Shown in pieces: positions 39,821 to 47,777 of a DNA stretch of 47,777 nucleotides. A program made the translations under genes and the position numbers. The first letter of the stretch is position 1. The number at the start of each line of letters is the position of its first letter. This DNA comes from Candidatus Cloacimonadota bacterium (lineage in GTDB: Bacteria > Cloacimonadota > Cloacimonadia > Cloacimonadales > Cloacimonadaceae), in the NCBI GenBank assembly GCA_023421135.1, contig JAEZUG010000054.1, positions 1 to 47,777 of the forward strand, read 5' to 3'. The notes beneath the pieces were generated by a model, which saw only the letters and a list, made by a program, of their open reading frames with translations, was not told the origin of the DNA and searched no databases.

Positions 39821-41170
39821 ATGAAAAAGACATATATCGCTCCCAATATCGAGCGTAACAGCGCCGGGAATATGAACAAATACGGCGCCAAGAGCGTGGT
39901 TCGTTATCAGGACAAGATCGAAGGCATTGCGATCAAGAGTTTGGTGGAGTCTTTTGGCTCTCCGCTAATCGTGCTCTCTGAAACTCAGATTCGCAAGCGG
40001 TATCGCCGTTTGCAGGAAAGCATGCACAAGCAGTATCCCAAGGTGCAACAAGCCTGGAGCTATAAGACCAATTATCTGGGTGCTGTCTGCAATATCTTCC
40101 ATCAGGAAGGTTCATTGGCAGAGGTGGTTTCCGGCATGGAATACCAGATGGCTCGCAGGCTGGGCATTCCGGGCAAAGATATCATCTTCAACGGACCCGG
40201 TAAACGTGCCGAAGAACTACGGTTGGCAATTGAAGAGGGAGCCAGAATCCACATCGATCATCTGGATGAGCTTTATCTGGTGGAAAAGCTGGCGCAGGAA
40301 CTGGATATAATCCCCAGTGTTGCTATCCGCGTCAATATGGACACGGGGATCTATCCCCAGTGGAGCAGATTTGGTTTCAACTATGAGAATGGGGAAGCCT
40401 ATCGTGCCGTGCAGCGGCTCGTTAGTGGCAAAGCCATGCGTCTGGTGGGCTTGCATACTCACATTGGCACCTTTATTCTCGATGCTCATGCCTATTACTA
40501 TGCAGCTAAGGCTCTTTTGGATCTGGCTCAGAAGCTGAAAGACAAGCTGGACGTGGTGGTGGATTACATCGATCTGGGGGGCGGTTTTGCTTCTCAGAAC
40601 ACCCTGCACGAGCAGTACACTCCGGGAGAGTTTTCCTCTCCGGGCTTCGATCAATATGCTGATGCCATCGGCATTGCTTTCAATGAATCAGACTTTGTGA
40701 GCCATCATCAGCCCACATTGATCCTGGAAACGGGACGGGCTCTCATCGACGAAGCAGGATACCTGATCAGCTCAGTGCTGGGCAAGAAGAATCTGCCCAC
40801 CGGAGAACGGGCGGTGATCCTCGATGCTGGAGTCAATACCACTATCACGGCTTGGTGGTACAAGCTCAAGCTCAGTCCCACCCGCAGCTTTCCCGGTGCC
40901 TATCAGAACACCATCTTTTATGGCCCGCTCTGCATGAATATCGATATCATCCGTTCTGCAGTTCCGTTCCCCGATCTCTTTGTGGGGGAACAGGTTCTGA
41001 TCAGTCCGGTGGGTGCTTATAATAATACCCAGTGGATGCAATTTATCGAGTATCGTCCCCGGGTGATCTTGATAAGTGAGACCGGAAATCCGGAAGTGAT
41101 CCGTGAGAAAGAGGATCTTAGCGACGTTATCTCCAGGGAATATATACCGGAGCACTTGAGACAGATCTGA
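39821..41170 (+). CDS. Fold-type-III PLP-dependent decarboxylase with a leader-like N-terminus
   Basis: The 449-residue protein belongs to the diaminopimelate/ornithine decarboxylase-like family. The PLP lysine is K82 in WSYKTNYLGA, HTHIG is at 212-216, the phosphate-binding DLGGGF is at 251-256, and LETGRALI (302-309) replaces the usual ExGR region. GPLCMNIDII (368-377) holds C371 of the second subunit's active site, with Y400 in GAYNN. The first 23 residues precede the domain and read MKKTYIAPNIERNSAGNMNK then YGA. The pattern Y-x-x-P-x-I...G resembles RiPP leader sequences bound by PqqD-like proteins. The true amino-acid substrate is not clear, and meso-DAP is not assured. Its stop overlaps the next start by one base. 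Confidence 0.88.
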   Translation: MKKTYIAPNIERNSAGNMNKYGAKSVVRYQDKIEGIAIKSLVESFGSPLIVLSETQIRKRYRRLQESMHKQYPKVQQAWSYKTNYLGAVCNIFHQEGSLAEVVSGMEYQMARRLGIPGKDIIFNGPGKRAEELRLAIEEGARIHIDHLDELYLVEKLAQELDIIPSVAIRVNMDTGIYPQWSRFGFNYENGEAYRAVQRLVSGKAMRLVGLHTHIGTFILDAHAYYYAAKALLDLAQKLKDKLDVVVDYIDLGGGFASQNTLHEQYTPGEFSSPGFDQYADAIGIAFNESDFVSHHQPTLILETGRALIDEAGYLISSVLGKKNLPTGERAVILDAGVNTTITAWWYKLKLSPTRSFPGAYQNTIFYGPLCMNIDIIRSAVPFPDLFVGEQVLISPVGAYNNTQWMQFIEYRPRVILISETGNPEVIREKEDLSDVISREYIPEHLRQI

Positions 41171-43371
41171 TGAGTTCACTCTTTGGCCGTGGTCTGAAGT
41201 CTTTTCTGAAAGCTATTCCGCATAGCTATTCCACGGCTATGTTCTCTGATAGCCGGGTGATTGGGCTGGTGCTGCTGGCTGTGACCATGGTTTCGCCCTA
41301 TGTGGGTCTGGCAGGGTTGTTTTCCTTGCTGATAGCGCTGGTATTCTCCCGGCTCCTGGGCTTTGAAGCCTGGGATTCTGAGAGTGGAGTGCTGAGTTTC
41401 AACAGCCTCCTGATCGGGCTTACCATTGGTTATTACTATCCCTACAGCGGGTTGGAGACCATCAGCCTGCATTTTGTGGGGCTGCTGATTCTGGCTTCGC
41501 TGACCACCTTCCTGATCTATATAGGGTTGAATTACCTCACCCAGACCTGGCTGAAGATGCCTTCCATGAGCCTGGCTTTCTGCCTTTCTGCCACTCTGTT
41601 CTGGTACTATATGGTGCGCACGGGCTATTTCACTGGTCTGAACTTCCAAAAGCCGCTGCTATGGCAACATAGCCTGGAATTGAACTGGTTTTGGAAGGAC
41701 TATTTCCTGAGCCTGGGCAGCGTTGTCTTTGTGCCGGACTTGCTGGCAGGGATGATTGTGGCGCTCGTGCTGCTGCTCATTACCAGGATTGGTTTTATGC
41801 TCTCACTGGTGGGTTGGAGTATCTGCTTTATTCTCTTGCAATATGTGAATCTGGGCAGTACTTACGGGATGTTTTTTCCTGGTTTTAACCTGATCTTGAT
41901 CAGTCTGGCGGTGGGTTCTATCTTCCTGATCCCGGGCAAAAGCTCGTATCTTTTGGCCATTCTTGCCACTGTGCTGGGTTTTGTGGTGGCTCTGGCCTTA
42001 TCCGGGAAATACTACTATTCAGATTCCATGATGGGACGCCCCAGCTTCCTCTATCTTCCCATCTTTGCCCTACCTGTAAATATCGTGGTGATGCTCACCA
42101 TCTTTGCCCTCCGGCTTCGGGTCTTGCAGCGTTCTCCCATCATAAACGATTATGGCATCTTGCATCCTGAGATGGCGCTGGATGCCTATCTTTCGCGTTA
42201 TCGACGCTTCTCCAGTGCCGGAGTGCCGCAGTTGCATCTGCCGGTCAGCGGAGAATGGATCGTGACTCAGGCGCATAATGGCAAGCATACACACAAGCAG
42301 GATTGGGCCTATGCCTGGGATTTTGAGATTGAGGATAGAGGTGGGAAGAAGTATTCGGATAGCCAGACGGAGCTGAAGGACTATTACTGCTTTGGCAAGC
42401 AGGTCTTTGCCGCGGCGGCGGGATATGTGGTCAAGGTAGTGAATAGCATTCCGGATAATCCTGTGGGCGGCATGAATACACAGGATAATTGGGGTAACTA
42501 CGTTTCCATCTCGCACGGATATGGGTTATACACGCTCTATGCTCACCTCCGGGAAGGTTCCATCAAGCTCTCTGAAGGTGATTATATCAAGCAGGGTGAG
42601 AAGCTGGGTCAGGTGGGAAACTCCGGACGCTCTCCTGTTCCTCACTTGCATTTTCATGCTCAGATGGGAGTTGACGCCGGATCCAAGACCATCTTCAGTC
42701 ATATTATTAACTACAAGATCTTGCAGGAGGATGGCTCCTACAGCTTCATCTCCAGCGGAACCCCTGCCGAGGAAGAGCGGATTGCAGCCTTTGTGCCGGA
42801 GAAAGACCTGGCCCCCATCCTGCAGCTTAGTTACGGTCAGGTTCAACGCTTCCTGGTTATCAGCGGTGCAAGAAGCTATGAGGAGAGCTGGAAGGTTGAT
42901 CTGGACCTGATGGGAACTCACAGCATTGTGTCCGATAATGGCACCAAAGCAGAGTTCTCCATCTTCAACGGCATCTACAATTCTCTCTCCGTCAGCGGGA
43001 AACGCTCCACCGCTCTGGCGGCCTTCACCCTGGTTGCTTCCCGCTTACCTTGGGTGGACAAGCAGCAAGTGAAGTGGCAGGACGAGCCTAGCCTCTCCAT
43101 TGTGCTCAGTCCATTTTGGAAGAACCTGGCTTTGTTCCTGATTCCGTTTTTCAAGCCTATCCGGACAAAAAGCCGGACAGAACTGGTTCCTCAGGGTGAT
43201 AAGGTTCTCCTGAGGGGAGAAACCCGGCTCAGTGCCTTTGGACTGGGTGTGCAGAACTATAGTGGTGAATTGCTGCTGGACAAAAAGCAGGGTATTGTAT
43301 CTTTTAGTTTGTCCAAAGCAGGGAAGACCCTGATCAGTGCAGAACACATAAGTAATCCTGAGGAGGTATAG
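41170..43371 (+). CDS. Urea-transporter-like membrane domain fused to an M23 metallopeptidase
   Basis: The 733-residue protein has an N-terminal membrane half (about 1-330, ten helices) with two repeats of urea-transporter type: GVLSFNSLLIGLTIGYYYP, then MPSMSLAFCLSATLFWYYM, and GMFFPGFNLILISLAVGSIF, then FLYLPIFALPVNIVVMLTIF. Residues about 350-520 are an M23 (lysostaphin-like) domain with H375 and D384 in HKQDWAYAWDF, NWGNYVSISH, LYAHL (H459), VGNSGRSPVPHLHFH (H492, H494). A beta-rich C-terminal region follows. Both zinc motifs are present, so it is likely active in the periplasm on peptidoglycan or a peptide. The membrane part may carry a small polar product rather than urea. Third enzyme-like step of the operon. 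Confidence 0.83.
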   Translation: MSSLFGRGLKSFLKAIPHSYSTAMFSDSRVIGLVLLAVTMVSPYVGLAGLFSLLIALVFSRLLGFEAWDSESGVLSFNSLLIGLTIGYYYPYSGLETISLHFVGLLILASLTTFLIYIGLNYLTQTWLKMPSMSLAFCLSATLFWYYMVRTGYFTGLNFQKPLLWQHSLELNWFWKDYFLSLGSVVFVPDLLAGMIVALVLLLITRIGFMLSLVGWSICFILLQYVNLGSTYGMFFPGFNLILISLAVGSIFLIPGKSSYLLAILATVLGFVVALALSGKYYYSDSMMGRPSFLYLPIFALPVNIVVMLTIFALRLRVLQRSPIINDYGILHPEMALDAYLSRYRRFSSAGVPQLHLPVSGEWIVTQAHNGKHTHKQDWAYAWDFEIEDRGGKKYSDSQTELKDYYCFGKQVFAAAAGYVVKVVNSIPDNPVGGMNTQDNWGNYVSISHGYGLYTLYAHLREGSIKLSEGDYIKQGEKLGQVGNSGRSPVPHLHFHAQMGVDAGSKTIFSHIINYKILQEDGSYSFISSGTPAEEERIAAFVPEKDLAPILQLSYGQVQRFLVISGARSYEESWKVDLDLMGTHSIVSDNGTKAEFSIFNGIYNSLSVSGKRSTALAAFTLVASRLPWVDKQQVKWQDEPSLSIVLSPFWKNLALFLIPFFKPIRTKSRTELVPQGDKVLLRGETRLSAFGLGVQNYSGELLLDKKQGIVSFSLSKAGKTLISAEHISNPEEV

Positions 43372-43374
43372 ATT

Positions 43375-43974
43375 ATGCAAAAGCGTGTTTACTTAAGCCT
43401 GGTGCTCATGATATTCTTGAGTCTCCTGGTGGCTCAGAACACAATAGCGGATTCCTACAACCTTGAATCCGCAGGTAACTACAGTGGTGCTCTCGAGATC
43501 ATGCAAGGCCTCAAGCAACAGGATCCCACGGATGCTTTTTACAAGATGCGGGTAGCTTGGCTGCAATACCTTCTGGGTCAGTATCAGAATGCTTTGACAA
43601 GCTACAGAGAGGCCGCTCAAGCTCTGGATCATTTGGATGCCTGGACCGGTATGGTCAATTGTCACCTGGCTCTGGCAAACTGGGTGGAAGCTCGCCGCAT
43701 CACGGGTGACCTGCTAACGAATCATGCTCAGAATCCCACTATTCTGGGCAAGGCAGCCTATGCCAGCTTCATGATGAAAGACTACCAAGCCTCGGCGGCA
43801 ATCTTTGGCAGGATTGTGGAGCTCTATCCCTGGGATATGGAAAACCGGGGCTATCTGCTCAATAACCTCTATCTGGCTGGTAGAATAGAGGAAGCCAGGG
43901 CGCAGTACAATCTTCTCAAAAAGTATTATCCCGCCTCCAGCATGCTTTCCGAATACCGCAGTATATTTGAATAG
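43375..43974 (+). CDS. Secreted TPR protein
   Basis: A 199-residue protein has a Sec signal (MQKRVYLSLVLMIFLSLLVAQ) and about four tetratricopeptide repeats. Examples are ADSYNLESAGNYSGALEIMQ, YKMRVAWLQYLLGQYQNALT and YASFMMKDYQASAAIFGRIV. TPR proteins are protein-interaction scaffolds, here presumably in the periplasm for other products of the operon. AGGAGG lies inside the end of the preceding gene, three bases separate the genes, and the next gene begins five bases after the stop. Confidence 0.85.
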   Translation: MQKRVYLSLVLMIFLSLLVAQNTIADSYNLESAGNYSGALEIMQGLKQQDPTDAFYKMRVAWLQYLLGQYQNALTSYREAAQALDHLDAWTGMVNCHLALANWVEARRITGDLLTNHAQNPTILGKAAYASFMMKDYQASAAIFGRIVELYPWDMENRGYLLNNLYLAGRIEEARAQYNLLKKYYPASSMLSEYRSIFE

Positions 43975-43979
43975 AAGCT

Positions 43980-45254
43980 TTGAGAAAGCTCTTTCCGCTG
44001 CTCCTGATACTTTGCTTCGGACGCCTGATGGCTCAAGCCGGGCTCTATAATGCCCGCTTGGGTGAGCTGCGTCAACAAGTGGCTCAGAACCCTGTAAACA
44101 GTGATGCCAGGCTGAATCTTGCCTACTCTCTGATGCTTGCTGAACAACCCCAGGAGGCACTCACGCACTATCGTCTGGTGCTGGCTCAGGATAGCCTCAG
44201 TCAAGCCGCAGCAGCGGGGATACTGTGGTCTCTGAACACTAGCGCTCAATGGAAAGAAAGCCTGCAGGAAGCAAGACATCTGGTGCTGCGTTTTCCGGAT
44301 TATGCCCCCCTTTACTCCTATCGGGGTTATGCCCAAAGCAGGACAGGACATCTCCACAACGCCCGTTCCAGCTATAAGAAAGCTATAGTCAAGGCAGCAG
44401 ATAGCACCGTGCAGGGCTATGCCTTTCAGGGCTTAGCTTGGTCACATCACTTTATGGGAGATTATCCTTCTGCCAGAGCTGCTCTGAAGAAAGCTGCAGC
44501 CCTAGGCTTCCCGGATTCAACCGCAATGAAGGCAATCTCCAGACTCAAGCTGGCGGTAAGCCTGGGCAGCTCCTCTGATCTGGACTCCACTCTGGGCTAT
44601 AATGCCCGGCTTCAGCTAACACTCTACAGGATGAGCCTTTCCGCTCAGGCAGAGGAGATCAGACTGGGCTCCGAGCCTTACCGGCAGGCCTATCAATTTG
44701 GCTGGGGATACAAGCTCCGTCCGCTGGAGCTAAAGCTCCGATACGCCTATCTGGTAGGGGATGAAGATAGAGTGTATCCCGCCAAAAGCTACGGACTGGC
44801 TCTATCTGGAAACATCTACGCCGGAGCCTTCCGAATCAGACCTTCTATCACACAAGACTTGGGCAATTACCCCCGGTTCAACAGCTATCAGAGTAGTGCC
44901 GGACTTTGGCTCAGCACGGATGCTCTGAGCCTGAGCGCCTGGATATCCTATCTCTACCTGGACAATGAATCTGCCGGCAGCGACAGAAAAGAGTGGATCA
45001 CTCAGCTCTCGGCTCATTATCAGCTGCTGCGAAACCTTAATCTGGGTGCCTACTATAGCAGCGGCGATCAGAGCTGGTGGACTAGTCCCGGAGGGGTTTT
45101 GAACGATAGTTTCTTCACGGTAGAACGCTCGCTGGCAGTTTCTGCCAAGCTGGATATCAGCCGAATAATGGCATTAACTGTATATTACCAAAAGGGATGG
45201 ATGGATGAGGAAGATAGAGACCTTCTCAGCCTCACGTTATCTGCTGCTCTCTAG
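43980..45254 (+). CDS. Exported TPR protein with a beta-rich, barrel-like C-terminal half
   Basis: The 424-residue protein has a signal (MRKLFPLLLILCFGRLMAQ) and TPR repeats to about residue 195 (LNLAYSLMLAEQPQEALTHY, YSYRGYAQSRTGHLHNARSS). The second half is made of alternating strands with aromatic ends (YQFGWGYKLRPLELKLRYAY, YGLALSGNIYAGAFRIRPSI, LSLSAWISYLYLDNESAGS, LTVYYQKGW), as in outer-membrane barrels. A TTG start codon follows a weak AGAAG site, so translation probably depends on the gene before. It may form an outer-membrane exit or docking point for the operon (inference). Its end overlaps the next gene by 50 bases. Confidence 0.78.
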   Translation: MRKLFPLLLILCFGRLMAQAGLYNARLGELRQQVAQNPVNSDARLNLAYSLMLAEQPQEALTHYRLVLAQDSLSQAAAAGILWSLNTSAQWKESLQEARHLVLRFPDYAPLYSYRGYAQSRTGHLHNARSSYKKAIVKAADSTVQGYAFQGLAWSHHFMGDYPSARAALKKAAALGFPDSTAMKAISRLKLAVSLGSSSDLDSTLGYNARLQLTLYRMSLSAQAEEIRLGSEPYRQAYQFGWGYKLRPLELKLRYAYLVGDEDRVYPAKSYGLALSGNIYAGAFRIRPSITQDLGNYPRFNSYQSSAGLWLSTDALSLSAWISYLYLDNESAGSDRKEWITQLSAHYQLLRNLNLGAYYSSGDQSWWTSPGGVLNDSFFTVERSLAVSAKLDISRIMALTVYYQKGWMDEEDRDLLSLTLSAAL

Positions 45255-47777
45255 CCTCTTGGCTCTTCTGATTCTGCTGGCTTCCTGCAACCTGCGGGAA
45301 GACATCCTGCTGCCTCCCAATCTCGACCCCAAAGACTATGTGATTGGCAACACCATCCGGGTCTATTCGGACTATCTGGTTAAATCTTCCAATGACGACA
45401 GCTATCTCTACATCCCCAAAGAGAGCATCTCAGACAGCCTGCTTTGGTATGGAGATACCATTGTTTTCCAAAGAACCGAAGGGCTTCTGGAGCGTGACAG
45501 CCTGGCTTTGGTGGAAGCTAGCCTCGCGGTCACCAATACCTATGATTTCACCATCCAAAGAGCAGGTCAGAAGGTAGTCTTTGACGATGCTCCGGCTTTT
45601 GCCACTCTTTACACTCAGCTCACTGCTGCCTCGGAGTATCTGGATATTCACCTCCTGAGCCTGCGTTACAAGCTCAAAGCCGCCCCCGCCTCGGTTTATC
45701 CCTATGGCTTCCTGAGAGCTTTCTTTGATCTGGATGGCAACGGTGAGATATCTCTGGTGAATTTCAACCATGGCTCCACTATCAGGATCAGCGCCGGTGC
45801 GCGTGACGTGGAAGCTTTGCTGGTTCACGACGCTGATCTGCTTCAGGCCTGGATTCCATCCGAGTTTATGGCCGAGCAGGGAGAGCTTACTTTGAGCCTG
45901 GTGGACGAGCTTCAGAGCTCCCAAGTCTCTGCCGTTCAAGCTGTATTCCCCGGTTTTGCCATGCAGTCCAAGGTTCTCAAGCTCAGCACACAGCACTCCG
46001 TTGTCTCGGATTCCGTACCTATCTTGCACTACTATCTGAGCGGAGAGAAACGCTTTGATGCCCAGTGGATCAAGCTGAACGGCTCCCGTCTGGATAGCTG
46101 GGAGAGTGGGGAAGATACTTGGATCCAAAGTGAAGGTCAGCTCACTACCTTCATAAATGGTGCAGGATACTACTTCCTGGCCAGTCCTCTGGAGGCTCAG
46201 AACTCCCTGTCTATCCCTTTGGATGGCAGCTTGGGGCAGATCTATCTTCCCGGGCTGTGGCTCGATCTCAGCCGTGCTCCCAGCCCCGGCTACAGTCTGA
46301 ATCTTGTGCTTCCCACCCTCAATCAGGGATTGCCGCAGGATTACTTCTCCGGCAATCCCTTCACTCTCTCGGGTGCCTATCAAAGCTTTGGAATCAGCTT
46401 CACCAAAGGCAGAGAGCCGGTCGAAAGCCTGCCGGAGGGGAAATGGTTCGAGTTTGGCTTCCACCTGGAAAATGCCATAGTTGCCTCCACCCGGCTGAGC
46501 CGGATCTACCGCAGCGCATCTCTTGACCACCTGGATTACAAAAGCTTTGCCACAGATTACGATGAGACTCACTTCACCACTTCCGGAGAATATTTATATT
46601 GCGGGATAAACTCTTCCGGGACCTACATTCTGGGCAATACCACAGACTCCACCACCAGCCTGGAGATTCCCTGCCTGAAGCCTGAACTGCAGCTCCAGAC
46701 CAGCCGGACTTATCTCAGTTGGTCCGATGCCAGCCTGCCCTGCAGCACTCTATCTCTAAGCTACAATGCTCCCATCTCAGAGGCTCATCCCTGGCTAAAT
46801 GGCTATCCCTACAGCTTCAGCGGTTCCTCTCTTCTCAAGCTCAGCGCAGTCAGTGGCTCCACTCCAGTCGATGCCATCCCGGAGAACCTCTTCATCTCCT
46901 ATGCCCTGTCGCGTCGGCTCAGTTCCGTGATCAATTTCTCCCCCCGCCTGGATTATCCACAGTTCTACCGCTACCAGGCCTCCACCAGCTTTGCTCACAA
47001 CACTTTTGTCTATTCCGGAGGCAGGATGCAGATTTCACCTGCTTCAACCGGTTATCTGATTGATGCATCTGCCTTGAGCCGGAGGGGATCGGGTGAATTG
47101 GAGCTCTTTGGCAGAATGGTCTGGGATGATTACGATTGGGAGCTCTATCTGGATGCCCGCAGGCCAATGCGTCGGGGAACCCTGCTGAGCTTCTCATCTG
47201 CTTCCTCCTTCACAGATTCCTATGGAGTCTTTGCCAGCCAATACTCGCTTTCTTATCTCAGCCCGGTTTACAAGTTCAGGATACTGAACAATCCAGCTTT
47301 CTACAGCGAAGCTCAACCCTATATCCGGCTCCGGCAAAGCTCTCGCAGAAACAGCCTGCTCTTTTCCGAGATCGCCGGGGATTTCTATAGGATTTACAGC
47401 TATCCTCCCGCCGCTCAGGCAGATGGTTGGAACTTTGCTCTCTCTGATGGACATGCCGCCTTTGTTCTGCCTCATGATGGGGAATTTGCCGCCGTGACCG
47501 ATAATGAGCCTCACAACGAGATTGATGCAGTGGTAACTGGGACAGGCGATCTGCAAGCTTCGCTCTACCAGGCTCAGTTTGTTTTGCCGGGAGCTTTTGT
47601 GGGGACGCTAATTCCGCTGGGCTCGCACTTCACTCTGCGAAAGTTGCAGACGATCCCTCCGGGGATCACGGCTACCTCTGCCTATCAGATACAGATCCGG
47701 GGACCGCAGCTTAATATCCTCAATCCCAATTTCTATAACTACCCGGAACAGCCCCGCTTCCCATATCTGTACCTGCC
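45205..47777 (+). CDS. Large lipoprotein of unknown function (partial, runs off the window)
   Basis: An open frame from the ATG at 45205 reaches the window edge without a stop (857 codons). AAAGGG lies eight bases upstream and the first 50 bases overlap the TPR/barrel gene. The N-terminus MRKIETFSASRYLLLSSLLA continues LLILLASCN, a good lipobox. The rest is rich in beta strands and aromatic residues (YYFLASPLEAQNSLSIPLDG, YPYSFSGSSLLKLSAVSG), with an isolated DLDGNGEI calcium-loop-like motif around residue 180. I recognise no family. It is probably an envelope-anchored partner of the operon. Only the N-terminal part is seen. Confidence 0.82.
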   Translation, partial: MRKIETFSASRYLLLSSLLALLILLASCNLREDILLPPNLDPKDYVIGNTIRVYSDYLVKSSNDDSYLYIPKESISDSLLWYGDTIVFQRTEGLLERDSLALVEASLAVTNTYDFTIQRAGQKVVFDDAPAFATLYTQLTAASEYLDIHLLSLRYKLKAAPASVYPYGFLRAFFDLDGNGEISLVNFNHGSTIRISAGARDVEALLVHDADLLQAWIPSEFMAEQGELTLSLVDELQSSQVSAVQAVFPGFAMQSKVLKLSTQHSVVSDSVPILHYYLSGEKRFDAQWIKLNGSRLDSWESGEDTWIQSEGQLTTFINGAGYYFLASPLEAQNSLSIPLDGSLGQIYLPGLWLDLSRAPSPGYSLNLVLPTLNQGLPQDYFSGNPFTLSGAYQSFGISFTKGREPVESLPEGKWFEFGFHLENAIVASTRLSRIYRSASLDHLDYKSFATDYDETHFTTSGEYLYCGINSSGTYILGNTTDSTTSLEIPCLKPELQLQTSRTYLSWSDASLPCSTLSLSYNAPISEAHPWLNGYPYSFSGSSLLKLSAVSGSTPVDAIPENLFISYALSRRLSSVINFSPRLDYPQFYRYQASTSFAHNTFVYSGGRMQISPASTGYLIDASALSRRGSGELELFGRMVWDDYDWELYLDARRPMRRGTLLSFSSASSFTDSYGVFASQYSLSYLSPVYKFRILNNPAFYSEAQPYIRLRQSSRRNSLLFSEIAGDFYRIYSYPPAAQADGWNFALSDGHAAFVLPHDGEFAAVTDNEPHNEIDAVVTGTGDLQASLYQAQFVLPGAFVGTLIPLGSHFTLRKLQTIPPGITATSAYQIQIRGPQLNILNPNFYNYPEQPRFPYLYL

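Noticed and set aside
45430..46572. 380-codon minus-strand open frame
   Set aside because: It is opposite the large lipoprotein frame, which has a lipobox, a ribosome site and operon context.

Overview
The window looks like a chromosomal segment of an uncultured Gram-negative bacterium. It best fits the Cloacimonadota (Candidatus Cloacimonetes) or a close relative. The reasons are several very large secreted proteins with Por/FlgD-like C-terminal tails or fibronectin-like C-terminal tails, a K+-dependent membrane pyrophosphatase, Wza-like SLBB export genes, and intergenic DNA packed with palindromic and short tandem repeats. This assignment is inferred from gene style; no rRNA or tRNA gene was found.

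Layout. Positions 1-4.7 kb are a repeat-rich accessory region. It holds a REP-associated tyrosine (HUH) transposase placed between two mirror-image arrays of five ~58-60 bp hairpin units, a lipoprotein with three chitobiase-type domains plus a formylglycine-generating-enzyme-like domain, more hairpin arrays, a perfect 121-bp direct repeat, and a candidate small RNA ending in a textbook terminator. Positions 4.7-8.8 kb carry a 1362-residue secreted multidomain protein. Positions 9.0-17.2 kb are a compact minus-strand run: nucleotide-sugar epimerase, SLBB polysaccharide export protein, DegT aminotransferase, EtfB, Lgt, a lipoprotein, PurB, a DUF2147 protein and a PSD-like membrane protein. Its upstream half looks like surface polysaccharide synthesis. 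Positions 17.6-24.1 kb hold two secreted proteins with sorting tails around a membrane protein/winged-helix regulator pair. Positions 24.1-31.8 kb hold prolyl oligopeptidase, HppA and LeuS. Positions 32.0-36.3 kb encode a 1421-residue beta-helix protein. A GNAT acetyltransferase and the L21-L27 ribosomal operon follow.

The most interesting part is the tightly packed plus-strand operon from 38.5 kb to the right edge. It encodes a PqqD-like small protein (RiPP recognition element fold), an ATP-grasp ligase, a fold-type-III PLP decarboxylase with a RiPP-leader-like N-terminus (YxxPxI...G), a urea-transporter-like domain fused to an M23 metallopeptidase, two secreted TPR proteins (one with a beta-rich, barrel-like C-terminus), and a large lipoprotein that runs off the window. 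Gene overlaps indicate co-expression. The set suggests carrier- or leader-guided amino-acid chemistry coupled to an envelope export or processing apparatus. I do not recognise it as a characterised pathway.

Intergenic DNA is a mosaic of at least five repeat families: hairpin/TTTCAGAT units, two-hairpin units, 7-bp GTCACTC-like tracts, GACACSCATG palindromes, and GGGCAGA...TCTGCCC palindromes.
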